Below, one piece after another: positions 24,559 through 33,263 of a DNA stretch of 49,836 bases. The notes below the pieces were generated by a model. The model saw only the letters and a list, made by a program, of their open reading frames with translations. It did not search any database and was not told the origin of the DNA. Made by a program: the position numbers and the translations under genes. Source of the DNA: Bodo saltans. Taxonomy: Eukaryota; Euglenozoa; Kinetoplastea; Eubodonida; Bodonidae. The stretch covers positions 6,363 to 56,198 of the forward strand of contig CYKH01001902.1 of assembly GCA_001460835.1 (NCBI GenBank), read 5' to 3'. Within the stretch, counting starts at the first letter, position 1; each line of letters opens with the position of its first letter.

Positions 24559-26620
24559 TGATGTGAGCGTGCTGGTCGGGCTCTCAGATGCGTTGCGAGA
24601 GGGACTCTCCAACGGAGCTGCGCTTGTGTTTCGCACGTTTGTGGAGGCAAAGTTGACAGAGTGCGTACGATCACAGCAATCGCTCAGTGACGGCGCGCCA
24701 GAGAGCAGCTTCAGCACTGAATACGCGGAATCTCAGACGCAGTTGCTGGCACTTCTTGGCCGCGAGCAACCTGCTGCCACTGCAACATTCTTAGGGACAA
24801 CGCTGCGCCAGCTCTTTGATCAATTTTCAACGCTGCTAAGCCATCGTCAATCTTGCTCTGAGGGCCTGAGTGAAGGTTTGTGGTTTGTGCTGTCTGTTGC
24901 GTCACATTTCGTTGCCGATGGAAGTGAATCGGAGCGCAACGCCATCCCCAACTCTATCGTGACGCATGCTTTGCGGTGGGAACGTGAATTTCCCGATGAC
25001 GAGCCCGCTCAGGAACGCAGCAACGAAGTTCTCGCTCTCATTCAACTGGTGATGAAGTGTGCACTGGACACCGTTCCACTGGCTCCCTCTGGGCTAGTGA
25101 GCCCCGGTGTTTGCCAAGCCCTTCTGATGTTTCTGCGGCATGCATGTGGAGCGTATCTATTCCCTGACGACTCTTTGCTAATGGATTTCAGCAATGTCTT
25201 CACCTCTGCATTTGGTGGGGGCGTCGCTCTCGGTGATGCAGCCCTACAGGCCACCGTTGGCTGCCTCACAACATTCCCCTACGACCAAGATGTCACCAAA
25301 GCGGCCAGTGCTCTGCTGGGTGCATTGGCTGAGAAGCCGCGAGAATTTGGTGAGTGGGTCGCAACGCACCCACACTTCACGTTCCTAGTGCAGCTGGCAT
25401 CTGGGAACGCTAACGGTGTTGAGCTTCCTGGTGTGGTTAAAGGACGCGTGTTTGGATTTCTCGTGTCAGTGTGCCCAATCGAAAGGGTCACTTCCGCCGT
25501 TGTCACGCCAATCGCCACGTCACTTGGAAACGTGTTGTACCGTGCAGGCCAGACGCCTGCTGGGCAGCTCCTTGACATTGGTAGCGTAGTGTCCGCCGTA
25601 GACTCCCTCGCAGGCGCCTTCACCGCGTTGCGCACAGAAGAGCAGACCAAGACTGTGTTTGCCTCTTTGGCGCCTCTTGTGGATGTATCCGCCACCATCC
25701 TTCAGCATCATAGCTCCCACAAGCCCCTGTTGACATCCATTCTGCGCATGATGAATACCATCGTGGTCAGTTGTTCCTTCCTGGCATCCTCCAGCTTTAT
25801 TCATGTGGTGGAAATTGGATTGGTGTGCATTCGTGTGACGAAGGCAGCGATGGATGAATCTCGTGCCAACGCCGCAAGACTGCAGAACGAGGCCGCCAGC
25901 CTCGAAGAAGACGAGCGTGTCGATGTGCTGAGCGCGGCAGCCACGTTTGTGGAGTCCGTCGCCACATGGGGATTGCTTGACATGAACTGCGATGATGGCT
26001 TCGATGCACAAGGCGCATCAGGACCAGACCTGATTGCCGATCTCTCAGTCCAAGGTCTTCTAGTGGTTCTCACATACTGCGATGAGCACGTGCTGGCAAT
26101 CCCCCAACTCCGAGACACAGTGTTCAATTTGCTGCAAGAAGTGTCGTCCACGTACAAGGCTCGATTCCTTAGCGCCTCCCCGTTGGAAGCGAATGCACTG
26201 CTGGCTGCGACTGACTTTGCCCTTGCCTCAAACGTTCCAAGCCTCAATCGCTCTGGGTACAAGGTGATGGAAGCTATCGCAACGTATTGTTGCCAGAATG
26301 ACATCCAGGGTTTTGAGCTGCTTGTGAAGTTCACTCGCTCCGTAGCGACTGTGCTGGCCACAGCTGACGTGGATTCGTCCGTATTTCCTAGTGTTGCTGC
26401 GGCACTGTTTGCCCTCGGTGGTGCGTGCGGTCCAGATAACGTTGTTGCGGTCATCTATGAAGTGTTTTCAACGTCGCCACTCTTGGCTTGGCCGTTTCAA
26501 GCCCTGCAGAAGCTCCTTACCTCCACAAACTTCAGAACTCACTCGCGCGATCTCCGATCCAAGTTTGTCCGTGATGTCGAGGCGGTCTTGCTGATGGTTC
26601 GAGGAACCAAAATCTCTTAA
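24455..26620 (+). CDS. Exportin-4-like karyopherin, 3' portion (no start codon of its own)
   Basis: This segment supplies about 720 residues of HEAT-type helical repeats. They are rich in Leu, Ala and Val with regular amphipathic pairs (LATADVDSSVFPSVAAALFAL, then EVFSTSPLLAWPFQALQKLL), as in the C-terminal arch of nuclear export receptors. There is no ATG near its left edge, which confirms that it continues the gene beginning at 23178. The family carries cargo out of the nucleus with Ran-GTP; for exportin-4 the known animal cargoes include eIF5A and Smad3. The specific exportin-4 assignment is moderate; membership of the importin-beta superfamily is more secure. Confidence 0.72.
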   Translation, partial: AAHATDRDIAEDESRIETLDHLLKTWLELISKAFADVSVLVGLSDALREGLSNGAALVFRTFVEAKLTECVRSQQSLSDGAPESSFSTEYAESQTQLLALLGREQPAATATFLGTTLRQLFDQFSTLLSHRQSCSEGLSEGLWFVLSVASHFVADGSESERNAIPNSIVTHALRWEREFPDDEPAQERSNEVLALIQLVMKCALDTVPLAPSGLVSPGVCQALLMFLRHACGAYLFPDDSLLMDFSNVFTSAFGGGVALGDAALQATVGCLTTFPYDQDVTKAASALLGALAEKPREFGEWVATHPHFTFLVQLASGNANGVELPGVVKGRVFGFLVSVCPIERVTSAVVTPIATSLGNVLYRAGQTPAGQLLDIGSVVSAVDSLAGAFTALRTEEQTKTVFASLAPLVDVSATILQHHSSHKPLLTSILRMMNTIVVSCSFLASSSFIHVVEIGLVCIRVTKAAMDESRANAARLQNEAASLEEDERVDVLSAAATFVESVATWGLLDMNCDDGFDAQGASGPDLIADLSVQGLLVVLTYCDEHVLAIPQLRDTVFNLLQEVSSTYKARFLSASPLEANALLAATDFALASNVPSLNRSGYKVMEAIATYCCQNDIQGFELLVKFTRSVATVLATADVDSSVFPSVAAALFALGGACGPDNVVAVIYEVFSTSPLLAWPFQALQKLLTSTNFRTHSRDLRSKFVRDVEAVLLMVRGTKIS
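24606..24761 (+). repeat. 156-bp duplicated exportin segment, copy A2
   Basis: The counterpart of 24173-24328, lying in the correct frame and continuous on both sides with exportin coding sequence. It is therefore probably the original location. Confidence 0.85.
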
Positions 26621-26818
26621 GTGTCTCGCAATTACGTCAACACCTCGGGATGATTTGCTTGGACTGGCACAAGCAACGATGTCACGCCAGCAACTTAATT
26701 TCATGAACTGTGTGAATTGCGATCCATTGAAATTCTGTTCGGGGGAAAAAATCATCAAAACAAAATCACTCCCTCGTTGTTACTTTTACGTAAAGGAACA
26801 TAAAACACTCAAGAATAT

Positions 26819-27733
26819 ATGGCCCTACAGCAGACTGCTCATGATGCCTGTTCACGGCGCGTGCACTGTGTTTCCAAGGGTTACCTTGACGACCCTTTTG
26901 TCCGTTTATTTGCCCGAGACTTGACCATCGTGAATAGCCCGTTAATGAATCGTGGAAGTTGGCTTCGCTCTATGGCGTTCGAAAACATGGTGTATCGATT
27001 CTCGCAGGTGCATGGTGGAGCTCCTATCCAAGTGGTGTCGCTTGGTGCAGGTGTGGACACGCTGTTTTTTCGACTTCGTCAACGAGGTAGCATTTCATTT
27101 TCAAAGTTTGTTGAGATTGATTTGCCGGACTTGATTGAAGAGAAGCGTGGGATCATTCACCGCAACCATGAGCTCAGTTCCCTCGTTGCCGACGATGTCT
27201 ACCATGCAGTGCCAGGAGATTTGGCCGATGCCAATTCCATCGCATCCCTCCTGCAAACACTCACGGATCCCTCGGCACCAACGCTGCTGATCGCCGAGTG
27301 TGTCTTTGTGTACATCCCCGCCCCAGCGGTTCTGGCACTTCTGACAGCTCTCACACAGTTGTTCGTTGGGGATTTGATGCTTGTCAACTACGACGTCATT
27401 GAACCAAACGATCGATTCGGGTCGATGATGATTGAAAATTTGAAGGAGCGTGGGATTCATCTTGCTGGTATCACTGGTGCTCCCACCATTGTCAGCCATG
27501 CAGAGCGTGCAAAAGGTCTCGGGTTCACCTCGGTACGTGCCGTGACGATGAAGGGCCTCTATCTCACAGTTCCACGCGACACGCAAGTCACCCTCAACAA
27601 ATTAGAAATGATAGACGACTGGGATGAATGGAATCTTGTGCACGAGCACTACGCGTTTGTGATCGCGTGGCGCGGAGGTGACGGCACGTCTGCGTCTATC
27701 CCGCAGGTGTTCATTGCACCTCCACCTTCGTAA
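26819..27733 (+). CDS. LCMT1: Leucine carboxyl methyltransferase of protein phosphatase 2A
   Basis: This 304-residue protein has the LCMT1/PPM1 signature set. It has GYLDDPFVRLFARD near the N-terminus, then MNRGSWLRSMAFENMVYRF and the SAM-binding VVSLGAGVDTLFFRLR. FVEIDLPDLIEEKR, PTLLIAECVFVYIP, NYDVIEPNDRFGSMMIENL and LAGITGAPTIVSHAERAKGLGF follow. The enzyme methyl-esterifies the C-terminal Leu of the PP2A catalytic subunit and so controls assembly with B subunits in the cytosol. Its length is normal for the family. The C-terminal MIDDWDEWNLVHEHYAFVIAW corresponds to the family's closing block. The upstream spacer has only a weak pyrimidine tract, but ATG 26819 is the sensible start. Confidence 0.92.
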   Translation: MALQQTAHDACSRRVHCVSKGYLDDPFVRLFARDLTIVNSPLMNRGSWLRSMAFENMVYRFSQVHGGAPIQVVSLGAGVDTLFFRLRQRGSISFSKFVEIDLPDLIEEKRGIIHRNHELSSLVADDVYHAVPGDLADANSIASLLQTLTDPSAPTLLIAECVFVYIPAPAVLALLTALTQLFVGDLMLVNYDVIEPNDRFGSMMIENLKERGIHLAGITGAPTIVSHAERAKGLGFTSVRAVTMKGLYLTVPRDTQVTLNKLEMIDDWDEWNLVHEHYAFVIAWRGGDGTSASIPQVFIAPPPS

Positions 27734-27879
27734 CGAACGTGTGTGCGTTTTTCTCGCTCTACGCATTGTTCACGGTGTTTTTGCCATTGGCATTATTTTT
27801 TTGCTCCAAACGCCGCTCTGGTTGGTACTACCCCCTCGAGTTGTTCGTTCTCACATCGCTGTTCTCTACGTGTGCTAAC

Positions 27880-27917
27880 TTGCTTTTGTTGTCTTTTCTT
27901 TCCCTTCGTATTTACAG
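27880..27917 (+). promoter_or_regulatory. Strong trans-splice acceptor of the TPR gene
   Basis: A T/C tract (about 27880-27913) ends in ACAG, with the AG at 27916-27917, 29 bases before ATG 27946. Translating the tract gives an apparent hydrophobic N-terminus that is not real. Confidence 0.6.
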
Positions 27918-27945
27918 GACCGCAGGTAACACACAGAGTTCAGAA

Positions 27946-28719
27946 ATGAGCGTAGATCAGTTCAAGACTAAGGGCAACGATGCCTTCAAGGTAAAGAACT
28001 ACCGCGAAGCGATTGACTGGTACACAAAGGCCATCGACTTGGACCCCTCCAGCGAAGGCTCTGGTGCCCTGTACTCCAACCGTGCCGCATCCCTCACCAG
28101 CCTGGGCGAGTTCAACAAGGCTTTAGATGATGCCAATAACTGCATCAGGGTCCGCCCAGATTGGTTGAAGGGCCACTTCCGCAAGGGCGTTGCTCTTGAG
28201 TCCCTGAACCGCCTCGATGAGGCCCAGCGTGCGTTCCAGGACGCCTTGAAGACAGAGCCTGCCAACGAGGAAGTGCAGACGCGCCTGACCGCAATCAATG
28301 CTAACATTAAGCAGCGCAACGAGAAGTCCACCCCTCAGTCTTGCAAGACTCCCGATGAGGCCCGTATTGTTGGCAACTCCCTCTTTGGACAGGGCAAGTA
28401 CGAGCAGGCTGCTGTGTTTTACACCCGCGCCATCGAGCTGACCTCTGGCAACACTCCCGAAAAGGCCAACTACTTCGCCAACCGCGCAGCGTGCCACCAG
28501 CAAACGCACAGCTACCGCCAGGTCATCGCTGATTGTGAGGAGGCCCTCCTCATTGACCCCAACCACGTGAAAGGGCTCTTGCGTCGCGCTATTGCGTACG
28601 AGGGTCTGGAGAAGTGGCAGCAGGCCCTTGAGGATTACCAGGCCGTCAACCGCCTGTCCCCTGGTATGAGCAACGTCTCTCAGGGTGTCCTTCGTTGCCA
28701 ACGCGCAACCCGCAACTAA
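27946..28719 (+). CDS. Tandem TPR co-chaperone-like protein
   Basis: This 257-residue protein consists of two three-repeat TPR modules (about 5-118 and 137-250). Module 1 has the carboxylate-clamp residues used to hold EEVD tails of Hsp70/Hsp90: Lys and Asn in FKTKGNDAFK, Asn in YSNRAAS, and Lys/Arg in KGHFRKGVA. Module 2 keeps the corresponding RIVGNSLF, FANRAAC and KGLLRRAIA. No DP, J, U-box or PPIase domain is attached, so it resembles a minimal STI1/TTC1-like adaptor. Codons favour C and G at third positions much more than in its neighbours, consistent with high expression. The start follows directly on a strong acceptor. Confidence 0.88.
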   Translation: MSVDQFKTKGNDAFKVKNYREAIDWYTKAIDLDPSSEGSGALYSNRAASLTSLGEFNKALDDANNCIRVRPDWLKGHFRKGVALESLNRLDEAQRAFQDALKTEPANEEVQTRLTAINANIKQRNEKSTPQSCKTPDEARIVGNSLFGQGKYEQAAVFYTRAIELTSGNTPEKANYFANRAACHQQTHSYRQVIADCEEALLIDPNHVKGLLRRAIAYEGLEKWQQALEDYQAVNRLSPGMSNVSQGVLRCQRATRN

Positions 28720-29098
28720 AGCTCAGAATCAGTTTTCGGTTAAGGCGGTAGCGCGATAGGAGCTGTTCCTTTTGCTCGCAGCACAAACCGTGGTGAAGAG
28801 CTGTTCCCACTTCAAACTCATTTTATTTCGATGGATGATTGTCGTCGAAAGCAGCTACATGCAGTGTGTACACACAATTAGAAACACACACAATGGCGAT
28901 TATTGTAGGCAAACATCAACGAAGAGAGGAGCGAGATTAGGAAACACGGGATGACTCTTACTAGTTTTGATTGTTGAACATTGTGTGGCGGACAGTGGAA
29001 ACTATTTTATTTTGGGGAAAGAAGGGATGTGTGGCGAAGGAAGAACAACGCTATTCGTGACTCGCTTGTGGTTTTTGTTGTCTTTGTCGAAAAGACCA
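28720..29098 (+). other. Spacer of about 380 bases
   Basis: The left part has a mixed composition without a supported gene. A T-rich stretch (about 29069-29090) precedes AAAAG and the start region of the next gene. Nothing else is recognisable. Confidence 0.4.
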
Positions 29099-30442
29099 AT
29101 GATTGATGTTTGTCGACTCTACTCCCAAAAACAAAGACAGTCACACACCACACACATGCAACAACAGAAGCGTAGGCTGCTCGTTGTAGAGGAAGACACA
29201 TCTGATTTGGGCTTCGGTGATACGACACGCAATTCTGGCTTATCAGATGCATCGTCGGGTCGTTTTTCGGTGCCCCGCCTCTCATGCATGCCAGGCAGTG
29301 GTGCTTCTGCACATGATGACATCATTCCGATGTCGGTGATGTCGCCCCGCTTGTCGATTGCCTCAAAAGAATCTTCTCGTGCGCGCTACTCGGTCACCCC
29401 ACGTCACACCGTTGCTTCTGCTGGAGTCAATGAAGAAGACGACCACGCCGTGCGTCGAGAGCAATCTGCGCAATCATCTACCTCGTCCGTGGCTATTGTT
29501 GAACTTGAAGAATCTTGGCCAATTGTGACGGTGCTGCTTGATGGTGTTGCGGTTGCAGTGAGTGACAGTGATGGAATGCCAATGCTAGACGACGCATCTC
29601 TTCGTTCTGTCTCGCTGAAGGATCTTGATCGAGCGCGTCTAGCTGCGGGACGCATCAACCGCAAGCTCCATGAAATGATTGCACGTCTCCAGAGAGGCGA
29701 AACGGATGACAACAGCGCTAAAGACTGCTTGGAGGTTGATGAGAATTGTCAATCCACCTCGGGCGATGAAAGTTCGTCGGACGAAGACGAAGGTAGTGAA
29801 AGCGATGATGAGGACGAAGCTAGCGCATCTGACGACAGCTTTGATAGCGACGAGGACTTTGGGTCAAGGCGCAAAAAACGTGTTAAGGGGAAGGTGGCAA
29901 AGCGTGCGCCTTCATCGTCCGTCAAGAAGAGAAGTGCGCAAGACGTTTCCACGAATGAAGGTCGTAACACCAACAACCTCACCAAACAGGAGCTGCAGGC
30001 CATCCTCCGAGCGGCAAAGTTACCCATTTCTGGTCGAAAGTCAGCACTTGTGCGACGAGTTCGTGACCAACGCCCGGCGGCGGAACCTCCCCGCGTCTCT
30101 CATGAATTGTCAGCTGCTGCTGTTGTGACGGAGTCTCACATATCGTCAGCGTCACCTGATCCTCAGCGACTTTCGCAACGCGGTCACGTGGCTGTCAGCA
30201 CAAACAGTGAAGTTGATGCCACTCAACCTCAGCACATCAATTCGTACGATGCGACGCCACTGCTCCACGGCACCCCTGCCAGTTCACATCAGCGCACCGA
30301 GTCCGAGGATTCAAGCAGTGCTATGCGACATAGTAGTCTCACACAGAAAATTGGCTTTGTGACTCCTGCACGCATATTTCGCACCATAAAGAGCCTTTTC
30401 TCGTCTAGATCAGCCTCCGAGGAGCATGAGTTCGTCAGTTAG
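29099..30442 (+). CDS. SAP-motif protein with acidic Ser/Asp/Glu stretch
   Basis: The protein has 447 residues from ATG 29099, or 428 from ATG 29156; both are in frame and both follow plausible AGs. Most of it is disordered and Ser-rich. A folded-looking segment (about 135-205) contains SWPIVTVLLDGVAVAV and a helix, LDRARLAAGRINRKLHEMIARLQRG. Residues about 222-258 form an acidic Ser/Asp/Glu run, followed by basic KKRVKGKVAKR. A SAP-like helix-turn-helix is at about 294-325 (LTKQELQAILRAAKLPIS, then GRKSALVRRVRDQ). SAP motifs bind DNA or RNA, and with the acidic run and nuclear-localisation-like basics this suggests a chromatin or nuclear RNA protein. The C-terminus FVTPARIFRTIKSLFSS is a possible amphipathic helix. 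The exact role is unknown. Confidence 0.72.
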   Translation: MIDVCRLYSQKQRQSHTTHMQQQKRRLLVVEEDTSDLGFGDTTRNSGLSDASSGRFSVPRLSCMPGSGASAHDDIIPMSVMSPRLSIASKESSRARYSVTPRHTVASAGVNEEDDHAVRREQSAQSSTSSVAIVELEESWPIVTVLLDGVAVAVSDSDGMPMLDDASLRSVSLKDLDRARLAAGRINRKLHEMIARLQRGETDDNSAKDCLEVDENCQSTSGDESSSDEDEGSESDDEDEASASDDSFDSDEDFGSRRKKRVKGKVAKRAPSSSVKKRSAQDVSTNEGRNTNNLTKQELQAILRAAKLPISGRKSALVRRVRDQRPAAEPPRVSHELSAAAVVTESHISSASPDPQRLSQRGHVAVSTNSEVDATQPQHINSYDATPLLHGTPASSHQRTESEDSSSAMRHSSLTQKIGFVTPARIFRTIKSLFSSRSASEEHEFVS

Positions 30443-30583
30443 ACAATTAGTTACTGTTAGATGCCACACTCTGTCGTCCTTACAAATCTTACAAAATGAA
30501 ACTTTACTTCGATGTAAGTTGTTAATTTCTATGTTGCTCATGAAGTTGCTAAGTAACAAGGAGAAGCGAACAATAGCCACACG

Positions 30584-32689
30584 ATGTCAGCTGCCCCGCA
30601 ACCTACTGCTGTGATCGAGAATCAGAGCAACAGTACCGCGGCAACAGCTGGAGCCTCGTCTGCGGAGGAAGAAGAGCGCTCCCTCACCGCCTTGTACGCG
30701 CAGCGTCAAGAGCTGCTGAAGGAATTGACCGAAGTAGACAATCAGATTAAGTCGTTGGAGCATCGTCAGATGCAACGTCAGCAAACCGCACAGCAGGAAC
30801 GCCGCGCACAGCTGTCGGTCTCCACAGGTGACAAAGACCTCGACACCATCCGTGAAATGGTAGAAAAGGCAACCCACGACCAAGCAGGATTGCGTGAAGC
30901 ACAAAAAGCAATCGAGGCTGCTTGCCGATCCCCCGAGAGAGTGGAGGGCGAGACGGATGAGGAACTATTGCAACGCCGTCGTGTGCGCAATATGTTCATT
31001 CGTCAAGTCATCTCCAGATCACATGAGCTAATGATCGACCCCCACGGTAATTATTTCGTGCAGCGCGCCCTTAGCTTTTTCAAGAACAACGGTTCCGTTG
31101 CTCCTCCGGATAACGATGACTACGATATTGCAGAAGACTCCAACCTCTCCGAAGTTGTGGCGCTGCTGGAGCACCTCGGCACCACTGTGGGCGATATCTC
31201 CTGCAACATGCACGGCACTCGCGCAGTGCAACGCATTATTGACGCATTAGCAAGCGTAGAGGAGTTTGAGCTCTTCTGCGATTTAGTAGCCAATGACTTA
31301 GTTGCGCTCATTAAAGACCTTAACGGAAACCATTCCATCTCGCGTCTGCTTGTCTCGCAGGCGTTTATGAAGCTCGGCGAGCCAGAGCCGAATGTGCCCT
31401 CAACCGATGCTGAAGGCGACGAGGTGCGCAAGGAGAAGGGACAGAGTGTCCGAAAAGATGTCTACCATATTGTGGCGTCCAACTGCGTCGAGATTTGCCG
31501 CAACCGTCAAGGATGCTGTATCATTCAGCGGTGCCTGCAATGGGCACCTGAGCCTTTCCGCACCGAAATTATCAATGCGGCGTTGCTCAACTCATTGAAG
31601 CTCGTTCAAGATCCCTTTGGCAACTACGTCGTCCAGTACATCCTTGACTTCCAACAGCAATTGGTGCAGACCAATCCGAAGGAAGCAGAGACGCTGAACT
31701 ACACCAATCGAATTATCCGTCAAATCCTCCACAACATTGCCTCATTGAGCTGCAACAAATTTAGCAGCAATGTGATCGAGAAGTGCCTTAAGACAGCATC
31801 TGCTGATGTGCGACAATTACTTATTGATGAGTTGACCGAGCCCCAATCCCTCCCCAAGCTCCTCACCGACAGTTTTGCGAATTACGTCATTCAAACCGCC
31901 ATCACTACGGCAACCGATGACCAACAATTTGCCCAGCTGCGCGACGCGATTGTTCCTCTGCAACATTTGCTCAAGAATTCTCCCTACGGAGTGAAGATTG
32001 AGGCAAAGCTGATGAAGCGGCACCGTGATAGCGCCCGTAAGCTGAGCAGGCAGCTGCGCAGCCAACGGGAGCAGCAATCTGGTTCCACCTCTGCCCCATC
32101 AGCAGCTCGTCCTCAGCAACATCAGCAAGCAGTGCCCACGCAGCAACAAAACGTCCTGGCGCCACCCCAAGTGATGTCCCTTCCCCATCCAGGGATGCAA
32201 CAACAACTCCAGCAGCACATGCACCACAACAATGCTCAGCAGCAACAGCAGTTCTCCAATCACGTGCAGCAGCAGCAGCAGCAGCATGGGATTCGCATCC
32301 CTCACAACAACCACCAGCATGCCCAAGCTTTCAAACCGACTGACGACGCAACGGCGCGATTGTATGCAGGCCTACCGGGTGGTGTGCCTCCTTTTATGAT
32401 GCCCCCCGGCGGCGGTGCGCCGCACTCTTTCTTGGGTGCCCCGAACGTTCCGAATGGACAGCAACAACATCATTTGCAACAGCAGCAACAGCAGCAGTTC
32501 ATGATGCCACCACAGTTTCAGCAACAACAACAGCAGCAGGGGGGTGTTGCCTCAAGCTGGGCAGTGTCAAGCCAAGGGGGGTACACAGCTGTTCAGCAAA
32601 ACCATCAACAACAGCATGGGAAGCCTGGAACACCCTCAGCCGCGACCCATTCGCCGTACAATGCCTACACATCTCAAGGGGCGTTCTAG
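30584..32689 (+). CDS. Pumilio/PUF-family RNA-binding protein
   Basis: This 701-residue protein has an N-terminal charged helix, a PUF domain at about 140-490 and a long Gln-rich tail. Seven repeats are evident from their recognition helices: DPHGNYFVQ, NMHGTRAVQ, DLNGNHSIS, NRQGCCIIQ, DPFGNYVVQ, NKFSSNVIE and DSFANYVIQ. In order they match repeats 2 to 8 of canonical Pumilio, and repeat 1 is not obvious. PUF proteins bind mRNA 3' UTRs and control stability or translation, the main level of gene control in kinetoplastids. The tail has several poly-Gln runs and His/Pro/Gly-rich patches, typical of condensate-forming regions. Repeat insertions of acidic residues occur between repeats 2 and 3 and between 4 and 5. 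Confidence 0.93.
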   Translation: MSAAPQPTAVIENQSNSTAATAGASSAEEEERSLTALYAQRQELLKELTEVDNQIKSLEHRQMQRQQTAQQERRAQLSVSTGDKDLDTIREMVEKATHDQAGLREAQKAIEAACRSPERVEGETDEELLQRRRVRNMFIRQVISRSHELMIDPHGNYFVQRALSFFKNNGSVAPPDNDDYDIAEDSNLSEVVALLEHLGTTVGDISCNMHGTRAVQRIIDALASVEEFELFCDLVANDLVALIKDLNGNHSISRLLVSQAFMKLGEPEPNVPSTDAEGDEVRKEKGQSVRKDVYHIVASNCVEICRNRQGCCIIQRCLQWAPEPFRTEIINAALLNSLKLVQDPFGNYVVQYILDFQQQLVQTNPKEAETLNYTNRIIRQILHNIASLSCNKFSSNVIEKCLKTASADVRQLLIDELTEPQSLPKLLTDSFANYVIQTAITTATDDQQFAQLRDAIVPLQHLLKNSPYGVKIEAKLMKRHRDSARKLSRQLRSQREQQSGSTSAPSAARPQQHQQAVPTQQQNVLAPPQVMSLPHPGMQQQLQQHMHHNNAQQQQQFSNHVQQQQQQHGIRIPHNNHQHAQAFKPTDDATARLYAGLPGGVPPFMMPPGGGAPHSFLGAPNVPNGQQQHHLQQQQQQQFMMPPQFQQQQQQQGGVASSWAVSSQGGYTAVQQNHQQQHGKPGTPSAATHSPYNAYTSQGAF
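32201..32630 (+). repeat. CAG/CAA-rich low-complexity region encoding poly-Gln
   Basis: Several short CAG/CAA runs occur in frame with the PUF gene, including six uninterrupted CAG at 32267-32284. They are prone to length variation. They encode the Gln-rich C-terminal tail. Confidence 0.85.
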
Positions 32690-33263
32690 AGGAGAAGTCC
32701 GCGAGCTCATTATTTTCGTAACTGCACGTGTGAGATAACAAAAAAAGAAAAAACCAGAAATGCTCTACCCCACACTTGTGTGATGAGCTGGATTGACAAT
32801 TGTGTTTCTTCCCATCACGAATTCTCGTTGCCAATACCTCCACCAAAAAAATCTGTCGTCGCTGATGCGCACGATACGCGAGAAAGAACCCTGTCCCACA
32901 TCGCGTGGTGTTTTTGTTTCTTTTCATATGTTCCTTTTCATCCCCTTCATTGCTCCAAGCGCCCTTTTTTTCCTGTTGTTGTTGTTGATTTGTTTTGCTT
33001 TGTTTTATTTCTATTGTGAGGTGTGTCTCAGAACGTTGTTGCTTTTGATTTGACGACCCTCCTTCCCTCCCTCACATCTTACTGTTAGGCACCACCATTT
33101 TCTTAAGGCGACGAAGAAACACTCTGTTGTGATCACACAAAAACAAAATATTGGGTTGATGATACCGTCTGCAGAGCATATGAAGGGGCAAAATAATTAT
33201 TGACAACGTCTTCATCTCAACGACTCACTTTGTTTATCATGAATCGAAAGCTATTCTACGCAA
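32690..33263 (+). other. Longest spacer (574 bases), UTRs and trans-splice region
   Basis: A-rich 3' UTR-like sequence is followed by a strongly pyrimidine-rich region (about 32905-33015) and further C/T blocks near 33050-33080. The last AG before ATG 33264 is at 33249-33250. It lies downstream of an out-of-frame ATG at 33239 and therefore excludes it. Open frames inside the T-rich part are composition artefacts. The length would leave room for a small RNA, but I see no sign of one. Confidence 0.45.

Noticed and set aside
27739-27945. Hydrophobic N-terminal extension of the TPR protein resembling signal or membrane segments
   Set aside because: It is the translation of the T-rich trans-splicing region. 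The acceptor AG at 27916-27917 removes it, and the TPR domain begins right after ATG 27946.
32793-33053. A Phe/Leu-rich 86-codon frame
   Set aside because: Poly-pyrimidine translation artefact within the long spacer.
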